Positions 36,843 through 45,372 of a stretch of 64,000 bases of DNA are shown in pieces. Position 1 is the stretch's first letter, and every line of letters begins with the position of its first letter. The stretch is from Candidatus Kryptoniota bacterium (lineage in GTDB: Bacteria; Bacteroidota; Ignavibacteria; Kryptoniales; JAKASW01). The stretch spans positions 23,606-87,605 of the forward strand of contig JAHECO010000015.1 in NCBI GenBank assembly GCA_024641705.1. The letters are read 5' to 3'. The notes below the pieces were generated by a model, which worked only from the letters and a program-made list of their open reading frames with translations, searched no databases and had not been told where the DNA came from. The position numbers and the translations under genes were made by a program.

Positions 36843-37506
36843 CGGTTTCGGGCCAGCCGTCCCTGCCGATCAACGGAACAAATTTGAAATCAGATTTGTC
36901 TTCTACCGTGTAATCGTTGCTTTCGCTCTTCTTGGTGACCACCTTGAGCTGCTGAAAATCATGAGATCCCACCGGCACGATAAGCCTCCCTCCGACCTTG
37001 AGCTGCTCCACCAGTGTTTTCGGTATCTCCGGCCCGCCGGCTGTTACCACGATGCCGTCGAACGGAGCGAACTCCTTCCAACCGATCGTGCCGTCGCTGG
37101 ACTTGGAGACGTACCTGACGTTCATGCCGTCAAGAGCCTGGCGCGCAGTTTTCAACAGTGAAGGGATCCGTTCGATGGTGAATACTCTCGCGCCCAATAC
37201 AGCAAGGACCGCAGCCTGGTACCCGCTTCCGGTGCCTATCTCAAGTATTTTGTCATCATCTTTGACGCGCAGCGCTTCGGTCATGATGGCCACGGTGAAC
37301 GGCTGCGATATCGTCTGCCCCTCTCCGATCGGGAGGGCGGCGTCGTCGTAGGCGTGGCTGCGGAGCGGTATCGGAACAAACAAATGTCTCTCCACTTTCA
37401 GCATAGCTGAAAGGACGCGCTCGTCGGAGATCCCGCGGTCGCCGAGTAGGCGCACCATGTCCTCGCGGGCCTCCCGGTACTTGTCAAGAAGTCCGGATTT
37501 TACCAT
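36835..37506 (-). CDS. pcm: Protein-L-isoaspartate O-methyltransferase
   Basis: 223 residues, standard length. Repairs isoaspartyl damage using S-adenosylmethionine. Motifs: D-D-A-A-L-P-I-G-E-G-Q-T-I-S-Q-P, the SAM loop L-E-I-G-T-G-S-G-Y-Q-A-A-V-L, I-V-V-T-A-G-G-P-E-I-P and G-G-R-L-I-V-P-V-G. Overlaps the glycosyltransferase gene upstream by 23 bases and miaA downstream by 8. Confidence 0.95.
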   Translation of the reverse strand: MVKSGLLDKYREAREDMVRLLGDRGISDERVLSAMLKVERHLFVPIPLRSHAYDDAALPIGEGQTISQPFTVAIMTEALRVKDDDKILEIGTGSGYQAAVLAVLGARVFTIERIPSLLKTARQALDGMNVRYVSKSSDGTIGWKEFAPFDGIVVTAGGPEIPKTLVEQLKVGGRLIVPVGSHDFQQLKVVTKKSESNDYTVEDKSDFKFVPLIGRDGWPETDG

Positions 37507-38170
37507 TCATTATCGGGAAAGATTTCAGGTAGACTTTTATGAAACGAAGAATATCTATTACTCGCATGCTGCTCTTGGAACCGTTGTATATCGTCCTAAT
37601 CGGCACGAACCCGACCCGGTAGCCTTCAATCGCCGCCTTGAGGAGCATGTCCGACTCGTAATCGAAATGGCGGCAGCGTGAGTCGATGGCTCTTAGAACC
37701 CTCGCCCTGTAAAGACGATAGCCGCATTGACTGTCTTCGATGGTGGCCCCGGTACGCGACGCAATGATCCTGGAAGTCAGTGTATTCGAGATGACTCTGT
37801 GAACGGGCATGGTCTCTTTGGAAATATTGCGCTTGCCGATGACGATATCGAGCCCGGATGCCGCCGCTATGAACTTAGGTATCTCGGCCGGGTCATGCTG
37901 TAAATCGGAATCTATGGTGAGAATGAGTTCGTAGTTCAGCCCGAGTGCCTTCATCACGCCGTCCCTTAGCGCGGTGCCCTTCCCCCTCCTCACTACATGC
38001 CGCAACACCCAAACCCCGAGATCACGTGCGATGAATTCTGTCTGATCGCTCGAACCGTCGTCCACAACGAAGATGTTCTCGGCCGTAACGTATTTTGAAA
38101 CCTCCGCCACTAGTTCACCGATTGTGGCCGCGGCATTGTAAGCTGGTATGACGACAGCAACCTTACGCAT
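37484..38170 (-). CDS. Glycosyltransferase family 2, dolichyl-phosphate-mannose-synthase-like
   Basis: 228 residues: a GT-A domain only, with no membrane tail. V-V-I-P-A-Y-N-A-A at the start, V-V-D-D-G-S-S-D, and the metal-binding T-I-D-S-D-L-Q-H-D-P; then D-S-Q-C-G-Y-R-L-Y-R. That pattern matches the DPM1-like subgroup, which transfers a sugar to a polyprenyl phosphate. Its start overlaps the cdaA end by 8 bases. The polyprenol-kinase-like protein at 17.7 kb could supply acceptor lipid, but the two loci are far apart. Confidence 0.85.
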   Translation of the reverse strand: MRKVAVVIPAYNAAATIGELVAEVSKYVTAENIFVVDDGSSDQTEFIARDLGVWVLRHVVRRGKGTALRDGVMKALGLNYELILTIDSDLQHDPAEIPKFIAAASGLDIVIGKRNISKETMPVHRVISNTLTSRIIASRTGATIEDSQCGYRLYRARVLRAIDSRCRHFDYESDMLLKAAIEGYRVGFVPIRTIYNGSKSSMRVIDILRFIKVYLKSFPIMNGKIRTS

Positions 38171-38978
38171 CTTCCGTCGCGTGTTTGAGAATCGATTTAG
38201 CTCCCTTATCCGACGGCCGCGGGAGAGTCTCTTTCAGTCTGCGGCGCAATCCTTCCGGAGACAGACCCCGTGTCAGGGTACCGTCTTCAGCGACAGAGAT
38301 TGTGCCTGTTTCCTCAGAGACTATGACGACCAGCGAATCCGACTGTTCCGAAAGTCCCAGCCCTGCCCGGTGGCGCATCCCGAGCACGTAGCCGCTAATC
38401 TTCGTCGTGGAGCTCAGTGGAAGAGTGCACCGCGCAGCCTCGATAGTATCTCCCCTCACCACGACGGCGCCGTCATGAAGCGGTGCTTTGGGGTTGAAGA
38501 CCGACACGAGCAGCCCCTTGGAGACCTTGGCACGGAGTTCCTCCCCCGTCTCTATGATTGTTCGCAGTGCGCTTCCTCTTGCTATCACGATGAGTGCACC
38601 GTGTTGCCTGTTGCTCAGTTCTGCAGCGGCGTCGGCTATCTCGTCGACGGTCTCGCTAATGTCTATGTGTATGAAGAACCGGACGAAACTGTTCTTGCCG
38701 AAATATAGGAACAGCCTGCGCAGTTCAGGCTGGAACAGGACGATGAACGCGATGACCCAGATATTTGTCAACGTGCCGAGCAGCCAACCAAGGGCGCGCA
38801 TCCCCAGAGCCTGGGCCGCAAACGACAGCGCGAGTATCATGAGCAGGCCGATGAATATCTGCGCCGCTACAGTTCCGCGCATGACTTGGTAGAGCTTGTA
38901 GAAGATGAAGGACACTATCGCCATATCGACGATGTCTATCAGCGAAACCGTTATAAACCCTATGTGGAAAAGATCCAT
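38163..38978 (-). CDS. cdaA: Diadenylate cyclase CdaA
   Basis: 271 residues. Three N-terminal transmembrane helices (residues ~10-90), then the DAC domain with L-H-D-G-A-V-V-V and M-R-H-R-A-G-L-G-L-S-E, the D-G-A and R-H-R motifs that bind ATP; E-E-T-G-T-I-S-V-A follows. It joins two ATP to make c-di-AMP, which controls turgor, potassium uptake and envelope homeostasis. cdaA beside folP is common in the FCB group. No CdaR partner is present. Confidence 0.93.
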   Translation of the reverse strand: MDLFHIGFITVSLIDIVDMAIVSFIFYKLYQVMRGTVAAQIFIGLLMILALSFAAQALGMRALGWLLGTLTNIWVIAFIVLFQPELRRLFLYFGKNSFVRFFIHIDISETVDEIADAAAELSNRQHGALIVIARGSALRTIIETGEELRAKVSKGLLVSVFNPKAPLHDGAVVVRGDTIEAARCTLPLSSTTKISGYVLGMRHRAGLGLSEQSDSLVVIVSEETGTISVAEDGTLTRGLSPEGLRRRLKETLPRPSDKGAKSILKHATEDA

Positions 38979-39060
38979 CTGCCCAGTCCTCTTTATGATT
39001 GGACACCGTTATCGCCCGAAACCGGAGCGAATGGAAGTACGTGGGGTTCTAGAACCGACA

Positions 39061-39918
39061 TCAGATCCTCTGCCTCCTTATGGCATCTGCGACGAGAGCT
39101 ACCCGCCGCATCTCGCGCACGTCGTGGACCCGTACGACATCGGCCCCGTGGAGGATGCTTGCCGTGACCGCCGCTGCCGTGCCTTCGAGCCTTGCCTCAA
39201 CCGGAGTCTCCAGTATCCTGCCGATAAACGACTTCCTCGAAACACCGATCAATATCGGCACACCGATACTCCTGAACTCTTCTAGACGGTTTATCAGCTC
39301 GAGATTGTGATCAGCAGTCTTCCCGAACCCGATGCCCGGGTCGATCATGACCTGATTTATCCCAGCGGACCTGGCCTTCTCCACAGCTTTTGCAAGGTAG
39401 TCATATATCTCAACTATGAGATCGTCGTAGTGAGGGTCGGCCTGCATGTTTTTCGGCGTGCCCTTGATATGCATGATCACGACGGACGCACCGGCCTCTG
39501 CGATGATATCGGTCATCTTCGGATCGCCGTGAAGACCGGTAATATCGTTGACGATATTCGCGCCAGCCTTGAGGGCTTCCCTCGCAACCTCCGACTTGTA
39601 GGTATCAATAGACAACGGGAGTTTTGTCTTCTGCCTTACCTTGGTTATCACAGGAACGACTCTCCGTGTCTCCTCCGCGGCGGGTATCTGGTCCGCGCCC
39701 GGCCGGGTCGATTCTCCGCCGATATCGATTATGTCCACTCCATCCTTGATCATTTGGAACGCATGAAGGACGGCGTCGGTCTGGTCGAAGAATCTTCCTC
39801 CATCTGAGAATGAATCCGGTGTTACATTCAGTATTCCCATCAGGTAGGTCCGTGTGGCGAACTCAAATCTTGTTTCACCCAGCTGATATGCGAGAATCGG
39901 CGAAGTTTTTTCCATCAT
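39061..39918 (-). CDS. folP: Dihydropteroate synthase
   Basis: 285 residues; first gene of the operon. Joins 4-aminobenzoate and hydroxymethyl-dihydropterin diphosphate. Signatures: G-I-L-N-V-T-P-D-S-F-S-D-G-G, D-I-I-D-I-G-G-E-S-T-R-P-G-A, I-V-N-D-I-T-G-L-H-G, M-I-D-P-G-I-G-F-G-K and the C-terminal R-V-H-D-V-R-E. An 82-base gap separates it from cdaA. Confidence 0.95.
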   Translation of the reverse strand: MMEKTSPILAYQLGETRFEFATRTYLMGILNVTPDSFSDGGRFFDQTDAVLHAFQMIKDGVDIIDIGGESTRPGADQIPAAEETRRVVPVITKVRQKTKLPLSIDTYKSEVAREALKAGANIVNDITGLHGDPKMTDIIAEAGASVVIMHIKGTPKNMQADPHYDDLIVEIYDYLAKAVEKARSAGINQVMIDPGIGFGKTADHNLELINRLEEFRSIGVPILIGVSRKSFIGRILETPVEARLEGTAAAVTASILHGADVVRVHDVREMRRVALVADAIRRQRI

Positions 39919-40115
39919 ACCTTAATAAATATAATCAGAAGATGTTGGAATTTCATTGATTCGTATCAGAGTCGTTAAGATTCCCTCAGAGACCACGAAA
40001 ACCGATCCCAGGGCTTACAGAAGAGATGGTCAATATCCCTGTTGTAACGGAGAACTGCATTTTTGCGGCGTACTTGGCAGGGCGATCGACCTGTTCCGGA
40101 AGCGGTCATGGCGAC

Positions 40116-40146
40116 TTGTTTTTACGTCCCCGGAAAGCTATCTTTT
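40116..40146 (+). promoter_or_regulatory. Predicted -33/-7 promoter of rpsU
   Basis: TTG at 40116-40118, 20-base spacer, TATCTTTT(G) at 40139-40147. The start would be about 30 bases before the TTG start codon of rpsU. Confidence 0.5.
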
Positions 40147-40183
40147 GCCAGTAGTTCATTAAAAACAAAGGAAGGTGATTTGA

Positions 40184-40378
40184 TTGGTCGGCGTCATTGT
40201 CCAGGAAAATGAGCCGATCGACAGAGCACTGAGGCGTTTCAAGAAGAAATATGAGCGCTCCGGAATTCTTAAAGAGTTCAAGAAACGGACGTACTTCACG
40301 AAACCTTCAGTCCGCAAGCGAATGAAGCGCGTAAAAGCTATACGTCGCTCTCAGAAACTTGCATCGGAACTCGGTTGA
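40184..40378 (+). CDS. rpsU: Small ribosomal subunit protein bS21
   Basis: 64 residues starting at TTG 40184 (AAAGGAAGGTG upstream; no in-frame ATG). The sequence V-G-V-I-V-Q-E-N-E-P-I-D-R-A-L-R-R-F-K-K is typical S21, then R-K-R-M-K-R-V. S21 sits on the 30S platform near the anti-Shine-Dalgarno; in Bacteroidota relatives it helps shield the 16S tail. Single-gene transcript with its own promoter and terminator. Confidence 0.95.
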   Translation: MVGVIVQENEPIDRALRRFKKKYERSGILKEFKKRTYFTKPSVRKRMKRVKAIRRSQKLASELG

Positions 40379-40388
40379 TACGGAATTC

Positions 40389-40417
40389 GTCCCGGCCCCG
40401 GCCGGGACGTTTTTTTT
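40389..40417 (+). terminator. Rho-independent terminator of rpsU
   Basis: GTCCCGGC (40389-40396), loop CCCG, GCCGGGAC (40401-40408), then G and eight T: a perfect 8-bp stem with a T tract 10 bases after the stop codon. Confidence 0.92.
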
Positions 40418-40494
40418 GCCCCTCTTCCTAACCTTTCAAACCAGGCTTACCGCAGCTCTCTATATTCTTCCCCGCGCTGTGCCCCCCGATACAA

Positions 40495-40526
40495 TTGCAC
40501 TAATCTGGAGAAGTTTATTATCTTTG
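40495..40526 (+). promoter_or_regulatory. Predicted promoter of the DUF3857-type gene remnant
   Basis: TTG at 40495-40497, 21-base spacer, TATCTTTG at 40519-40526 (exact TAnnTTTG). About 180 bases of leader would precede the ATG at 40713. Confidence 0.45.
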
Positions 40527-40712
40527 GACAAAATTTGCAGCGCAAGAAGTAACCATGATACATTAGCAGCACCCTTCTTGCAAGGTGGTTCGGAGGTGTT
40601 TTCAAATAAAAAGTCGGATGGCGTCGAAAGAGCACGCTCATTACGCGGTCTCAAAACAGGAGCTCTGGGTTTTCGCCAATCGGTGATTCACTAACTGACC
40701 AAAGGTGATGTG

Positions 40713-41308
40713 ATGAAGAGAGCACTTTTGCTTATTGCCTGCGCATTTCCCACTTTTCTTCTCCTCTCGTGTTCGTCAGGGTCCTTTGTAAGCCTCGATT
40801 CCCTGAAAGAACAACTGAACATGAAGGACTTCCCCTCCCAGAAGGACTATCCGGAAGCGGATGCAGTCGTCCTTTCCGAGACCCACCATGTCACGGTAAT
40901 CATTACGGCCTCTTATGATATCCAGACGAAGGAGCACGTCACAAAAGTGCTGAAGCTCTTCAAGAACATCGACAATTACGCCGCCGTCTCGATTCCGATT
41001 TATTCGGGGGACTACCTGTCCAACATATCTGCCCGCACCATCAAAGAACGGTCAACAAGTCAATCGAGCTCAGCATACCGAAGGATAAATACAAGTTCAG
41101 CGATCTGCCCTCCTATTCGTTTGCCAGGGCCGAAGGCCTCAACTATTGGAAGGACTATCAGGATGAGGGTGACGGACGACTGAGGGTCACAGAGAAGTTC
41201 GAGATTCAGTCGAAGGATATTCCTGCGAGTGAATTCGAGAAGGTTAAGGCGTTTGTGGAAACGATGAGAACGAGTGCGCGCCAGGAACTCATCCTCACCG
41301 CCAATTAG
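40713..41308 (+). pseudogene. DUF3857/transglutaminase-like lipoprotein gene with internal deletion and frame change
   Basis: From ATG 40713 (AAAGGTG upstream) the frame codes a lipoprotein signal (F-L-L-L-S-C-S-S) and the start of a DUF3857 domain (P-E-A-D-A-V-V-L, T-K-E-H-V-T-K-V-L-K-L-F, A-A-V-S-I-P-I-Y-S-G, I-S-A-R-T-I-K). After about codon 110 this frame becomes Ser/Arg-rich nonsense. From 41051 a second frame continues sensibly (V-N-K-S-I-E-L-S-I-P-K-D-K-Y-K-F-S-D-L-P, then R-V-T-E-K-F-E-I-Q-S-K-D-I-P-A-S-E) to TAG 41306-41308. That is the C-terminal domain of the same family. The transglutaminase-like middle, normally hundreds of residues, is missing, so one deletion not divisible by three explains both the loss and the frame change. 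Confidence 0.75.
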
Positions 41309-41389
41309 AACACTCTCGTACGAGTACCAGGAGAGATACTGAATCAGCCGGTCATTGTACGAACGCGACAGCGGCCGACCAATGCCTCA

Positions 41390-41827
41390 TCAGTTCATTA
41401 CGGTGATTGTTACGGTATCAGGCGTGACGGCAGCATACGCCTTGACAGCCTGACGGTTGTTGTTCCCGAGCTCTTTGCCGTAACCGATTATGTAAATCTC
41501 TTGTGCCGACGTGCTGATGGGAGCCGTGCTGCCGCGCATGAAGTCGGCATCGTTCGGCGGCTGAGTGCTCGCCTTGAAGCTGCCGTCCGCATTCCCGGTA
41601 TCGATCGCAGTCAGGGCGAAATTCTTAAAGTCACCCGCCCCGCCTGCCATGCTGATCGGCTTCTTGTAGTACTGCTGGGCTAATACCCCGAGCCTCTCAA
41701 GGTCGCTGATTATCTGATCCCTGTTTGAACTCTGCGTGTTGCTCCTGAACATCGTAATACCCACCACAATCGCTATCCCCACCACGATTACTCCCAGAAC
41801 CAGAAGCAATAACTGTTGCTGTCCCAA
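41390..41827 (-). CDS. Small pilin-like single-span membrane protein, unknown function
   Basis: 145 residues. A very short N-terminus (M-G-Q-Q-Q) is followed at once by a 24-residue hydrophobic helix (L-L-L-L-V-L-G-V-I-V-V-G-I-A-I-V-V-G-I-T-M-F). A helix R-D-Q-I-I-S-D-L-E-R-L-G-V-L-A-Q-Q-Y-Y-K-K-P and a beta-rich C-terminal domain come next. This shape resembles type IV pilins or pseudopilins, but the usual prepilin-peptidase site (G-F/M-T-L-x-E) is absent. I do not recognise the family, and no pilus genes are nearby. Confidence 0.65.
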   Translation of the reverse strand: MGQQQLLLLVLGVIVVGIAIVVGITMFRSNTQSSNRDQIISDLERLGVLAQQYYKKPISMAGGAGDFKNFALTAIDTGNADGSFKASTQPPNDADFMRGSTAPISTSAQEIYIIGYGKELGNNNRQAVKAYAAVTPDTVTITVMN

Positions 41828-42098
41828 TGTGCTGCTCCTTCACGTTAAGTGTAACTAAAGCAAATAAAGTACATGAAAAACAAATCCAGTGGGAGGCTCT
41901 CTCTTCGGAAGTCGATAATGAATTTAGTTCAACGGGGGTCTTAATTGCAAGAGTCAGAGGCAAGACATGTGATTTACATCCCTGACTCGAGGTCGGGAAG
42001 TAACAAAAGGAGTCAGGTCCCGCGCGCCGGCATATGGTGCGCTGTGTCCGTGCAGCGCCCGCCGGTCCGGAAAGCTTGCTGGTAAACCGAACTGTTCT

Positions 42099-43595
42099 CT
42101 ATCGAAGCCCGAACATGAGCACCGAATGCTGAGCCCAGCTCAGGACCGGTGTGAAATAGAGCATGAGGGCAATGTTCGGGACCATGAGAATTGTCATCAA
42201 CAGGTTCGTGCCAAAACCGAAGTCGACTCTCGTCTTGTCTTCGGGCTGCACAAGGTACATGTTCCGTATAACTTTCACGTAGTAGTACAATGACACGACA
42301 CTGTTGAGCACGCCGACGACAGCGAGCCAGATGTAGTTCGTATGGATCAGCGCCGCGAAGAGATACAGCTTCCCGATGAAGCCGAACGTAGGAGGAATGC
42401 CCGTAAGCGAGAAGAGGAAAACGGTGAGCGCAAAAGCGATGTACGGCGATCTGTAGCCGAGGCCGGAGTACCCTTCTATGTCCTCCGTGTGATACTTGTT
42501 CGCCACGAGCATCACGACGTAGAATGCGCCGAGATTCATCAAAAGATATGCCACAAAGTACATCAGCATGGCGGATATCCCCTGGTCCGTCAGGGTGACA
42601 AAACCCATGAGGATGTACCCGGCGTGAGCTATGCTGGAATATGCGAGGAGGCGCTTCATGTTCGACTGCCAGAGGGCAACAAGGTTGCCGACCGTCATCG
42701 TCAGCACCGACAGGACCGCGATGATATCGGTCCAGTTGAATCCGCGGAACAACTCCCACATCCCGGCCATCACCGGCTGGGCCGCTACGTCGATGAAACC
42801 GATCTTGAAGAACCTTATTAGCATGGCGAACCCGGCAGCCTTTGATGTCACCGAGAGAAATGCCGTCACAGTCACAGGTGCTCCCTCGTATACATCCGGC
42901 GTCCAGAAATGAAACGGGACGGCGCTGATCTTGTATCCAAGCCCGGCCAGCATAAGAACGATGGCCACGAGGATCGTTACCTGAGGTAACGTGCCCGAAG
43001 CGAGTGCCTGGTTGAAGGCGTAGATATTGAGCTCTCCGGTCAAACCGTAGAGTATCGATATGCCGTACAGCATAAGGCCCGAAGAGAACGCGCCGTAAAT
43101 TACGTACTTCAACGACGCCTCGTCTGCCCGCGGATTCTCTTTTGTGAAACCAGACAGGATGTACGAGGAAATACTCACGAGTTCGAGGGAGAGATACATC
43201 ATGAGAAGGTTCGAGGCGCCCGCCATGAAGAATGCGCCTATCGTCAGGGATATGATCAGGCTGTAATATTCGGCGTACTTTGTTGAGACCGCCTCGAGTT
43301 CCCTGCTCTGCATCGAGAATATCACTATCAGAATTCCGGTCACAAGGAAGATGATCTTGAAGAACCAGCTGAACGGATCCACGGCGTACATTCCGCTGAA
43401 CACGAGTTCGTCCGTCCCCAGCTGCAGGAACACAAGCACTCCGGCAACCGCAAACCCGAGGAGAGCCGTGTATGCCGGCAGGTACTTGCTCCTCCCCTTG
43501 CCGACCAGTGCCGTAAGCAGCGTCAGGATGAAGAATACCGAAAGCACCGTCTCCGGCAGGATGTATCCGAAACTCTGATATATGGTTTGAGCCAT
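42099..43595 (-). CDS. nuoN: Complex I subunit NuoN
   Basis: 498 residues, 14 predicted transmembrane helices. One of three antiporter-like proton channels. Contains the L-E-L-V-S-I-S-S-Y helix with the conserved Glu, K-Y-V-I-Y-G-A-F-S-S-G, P-F-H-F-W-T-P-D-V-Y-E-G-A-P and L-A-Y-S-S-I-A-H-A-G-Y with a Lys just before it. Last gene of the nuo operon. No Shine-Dalgarno: the ATG follows an AT-rich spacer. Confidence 0.95.
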   Translation of the reverse strand: MAQTIYQSFGYILPETVLSVFFILTLLTALVGKGRSKYLPAYTALLGFAVAGVLVFLQLGTDELVFSGMYAVDPFSWFFKIIFLVTGILIVIFSMQSRELEAVSTKYAEYYSLIISLTIGAFFMAGASNLLMMYLSLELVSISSYILSGFTKENPRADEASLKYVIYGAFSSGLMLYGISILYGLTGELNIYAFNQALASGTLPQVTILVAIVLMLAGLGYKISAVPFHFWTPDVYEGAPVTVTAFLSVTSKAAGFAMLIRFFKIGFIDVAAQPVMAGMWELFRGFNWTDIIAVLSVLTMTVGNLVALWQSNMKRLLAYSSIAHAGYILMGFVTLTDQGISAMLMYFVAYLLMNLGAFYVVMLVANKYHTEDIEGYSGLGYRSPYIAFALTVFLFSLTGIPPTFGFIGKLYLFAALIHTNYIWLAVVGVLNSVVSLYYYVKVIRNMYLVQPEDKTRVDFGFGTNLLMTILMVPNIALMLYFTPVLSWAQHSVLMFGLR

Positions 43596-43694
43596 AACTA
43601 AATTCTCAATTCTTAATTTTGAATTCTAAATTGCAATCGACTCTCAGGCGTTTTCAATTCAAAATTTCAGGAATTCAACATTCACAATTAATTT
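43596..43694. repeat. AT-rich repeated spacer between nuoM and nuoN
   Basis: Contains ATTCTCAATTCTTAATTTTG near 43602-43621 and, after 43657, CAATTCAAAATTT plus AGGAATTCAACATT. The two halves are imperfect inverted repeats. Related sequences lie in three other nuo spacers. Confidence 0.7.
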
Positions 43695-45299
43695 CTACTT
43701 CACCGCGGTCATTCCGGTTCCGACCTTGTGCACGAAATCCACGAGATGGTTCAGCGTGGAGCTCATCGGATGCAGCATGATCGACGGATACACGCCGAGT
43801 ATTATGACGACGACCATCAGCGGCACGAGCGCAACGAGCTCCCTACCATTCACGTCGGACAGCTCTTTCCACTTATCGGGGAGTTGACCGAGAAACACGC
43901 GTTGCAGCGTCCAGAGCATGTAGCCCGCGGTCAGGACTATGCCGATGCTCGAGAATATCGCCACCCACCGGAATGCCTGGAAAGCGCCCAGATAGGAGAG
44001 GAGTTCGCTGATGAATTCGCTCAATCCCGGAAGCCCTATGGCGGCGAAGAACGCGATAGTCATGATGCCCGTGTAAACCGGCATCTGGTTGGCGAGGCCG
44101 CCGAAATCGTTCAGGCCGCGCGTGTGGGCACGGTCGTAGATGACTCCGACGATGAGGAAGAGCATGGCAGTGACTACGCCGTGGTTGAACATTTGAAGCA
44201 CGCCGCCTGCAACGCCCTGCGTGTTAAGCGCTGCTATGCCGAGCAGGACCACACCCATGTGGCTGATACTGGAGTAGGCGATCAGCTTCTTGAAGTCCGT
44301 CTGCGCCATGGCGCACAGTGCGCCGTAGACGATGTTGATGAAGCCGAGTATCGCCAGCGGGTAGGCGAACTTCAGGATCGCGTCCGGAAATATCGGGAAG
44401 CTTACCCTGAGAAATCCGTAGGTTCCCATCTTCAGCAGAACACCCGCCAGGATAACGCTGATGGCAGTAGGCGCCTCGACGTGCGCGTCGGGGAGCCACG
44501 TATGAAACGGGAATATCGGAACCTTGATTGCAAAGCCGATGAACAGGGCTATGAAGGCGACATATCTCCAGTACGTCCCGATCCCGGCCAGAAGTGAGTT
44601 GGGATCGAAGTTCTGAGGATTCATCATCGCAAGCATATCGAAGCTGTGCATCATCTGGCCCGTCGCAGGATCTTTGACGACTACGCTGAAATACAGTGCC
44701 AGCATAACGAGCAGTATCAGGACAGAGCCGAAGAGCGTGTAGAGGAAGAACTTTATCGCGGCATATTCCCTTCTCGGACCGCCCCATATGCCGATGAGGA
44801 AGTACATAGGAAGAAGCATCAGTTCCCAGAAAACGTAGAAGAGGAACATGTCCAGCGCGACGAAGACGCCCATCATTCCGGTATCGAGGAGGAGGTAAAG
44901 CGCGAAGTATCCCTTGTGCGCCTTGTTGATGTTCCATGAGGCTACCACGCCCACGAAGGAGATGAGCGCCGTCAGGATCACCATGGGAATGCTCAGCCCG
45001 TCGATGCCGAGAAAGTAGTCGACCGCCACGTGGCCGAACCATGCCACTCCTGGGAGGTCGATCCACCTGTATTTCTCGACGAACTGGAACCCGTTCGGGT
45101 CGTTGATGCCCGTCAGTCCGGGTTTGAAGTTTATCCAGATGACGGCCGCGACCACGAGCTGAAGCACCGTCGCGATGAGCGCCGTCCACTTCATCGCGTT
45201 TGTACTAGCTTTTGGAATTAGCAACACGACGGCCATTCCCAGGACGGGAAGGAACGTTATCCAGGTCAGATACCCAATTCCAAGGAATTGATACTGCAT
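43695..45299 (-). CDS. nuoM: Complex I subunit NuoM
   Basis: 534 residues, antiporter-like proton channel. Signatures: V-F-W-E-L-M-L-L-P-M-Y-F-L-I-G with the channel Glu, P-F-H-T-W-L-P-D-A-H-V-E-A-P-T, D-F-K-K-L-I-A-Y-S-S-I-S-H-M-G. GGAGGA precedes the ATG. It follows nuoL after an AT-rich spacer. Confidence 0.96.
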   Translation of the reverse strand: MQYQFLGIGYLTWITFLPVLGMAVVLLIPKASTNAMKWTALIATVLQLVVAAVIWINFKPGLTGINDPNGFQFVEKYRWIDLPGVAWFGHVAVDYFLGIDGLSIPMVILTALISFVGVVASWNINKAHKGYFALYLLLDTGMMGVFVALDMFLFYVFWELMLLPMYFLIGIWGGPRREYAAIKFFLYTLFGSVLILLVMLALYFSVVVKDPATGQMMHSFDMLAMMNPQNFDPNSLLAGIGTYWRYVAFIALFIGFAIKVPIFPFHTWLPDAHVEAPTAISVILAGVLLKMGTYGFLRVSFPIFPDAILKFAYPLAILGFINIVYGALCAMAQTDFKKLIAYSSISHMGVVLLGIAALNTQGVAGGVLQMFNHGVVTAMLFLIVGVIYDRAHTRGLNDFGGLANQMPVYTGIMTIAFFAAIGLPGLSEFISELLSYLGAFQAFRWVAIFSSIGIVLTAGYMLWTLQRVFLGQLPDKWKELSDVNGRELVALVPLMVVVIILGVYPSIMLHPMSSTLNHLVDFVHKVGTGMTAVK

Positions 45300-45372
45300 T
45301 ATTCCTCCAACGATATGTCTAAATTGACAATTCTCAATTCTAAATTCTTAATTCTCAGTCGTACCAACATGT
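45300..45372. repeat. AT-rich repeated spacer between nuoL and nuoM
   Basis: Contains CTAAATTGACAATTCTCAAT and TTCTAAATTCTTAATTCTCA, variants of the motif found in the other nuo spacers. Also holds the nuoM ribosome-binding site. Confidence 0.6.

Larger units (their letters stand above)
40379..40712. other. 334-bp intergenic region
   Basis: Holds the rpsU terminator and a promoter candidate (40495-40526), then about 185 bases of untranslated leader with no recognised structure before the lipoprotein remnant. Confidence 0.5.

Noticed and set aside
41697..41963. Minus-strand open frame overlapping the start of the pilin-like gene
   Set aside because: Out of frame with the better-supported gene, no ribosome site and no protein-like composition.
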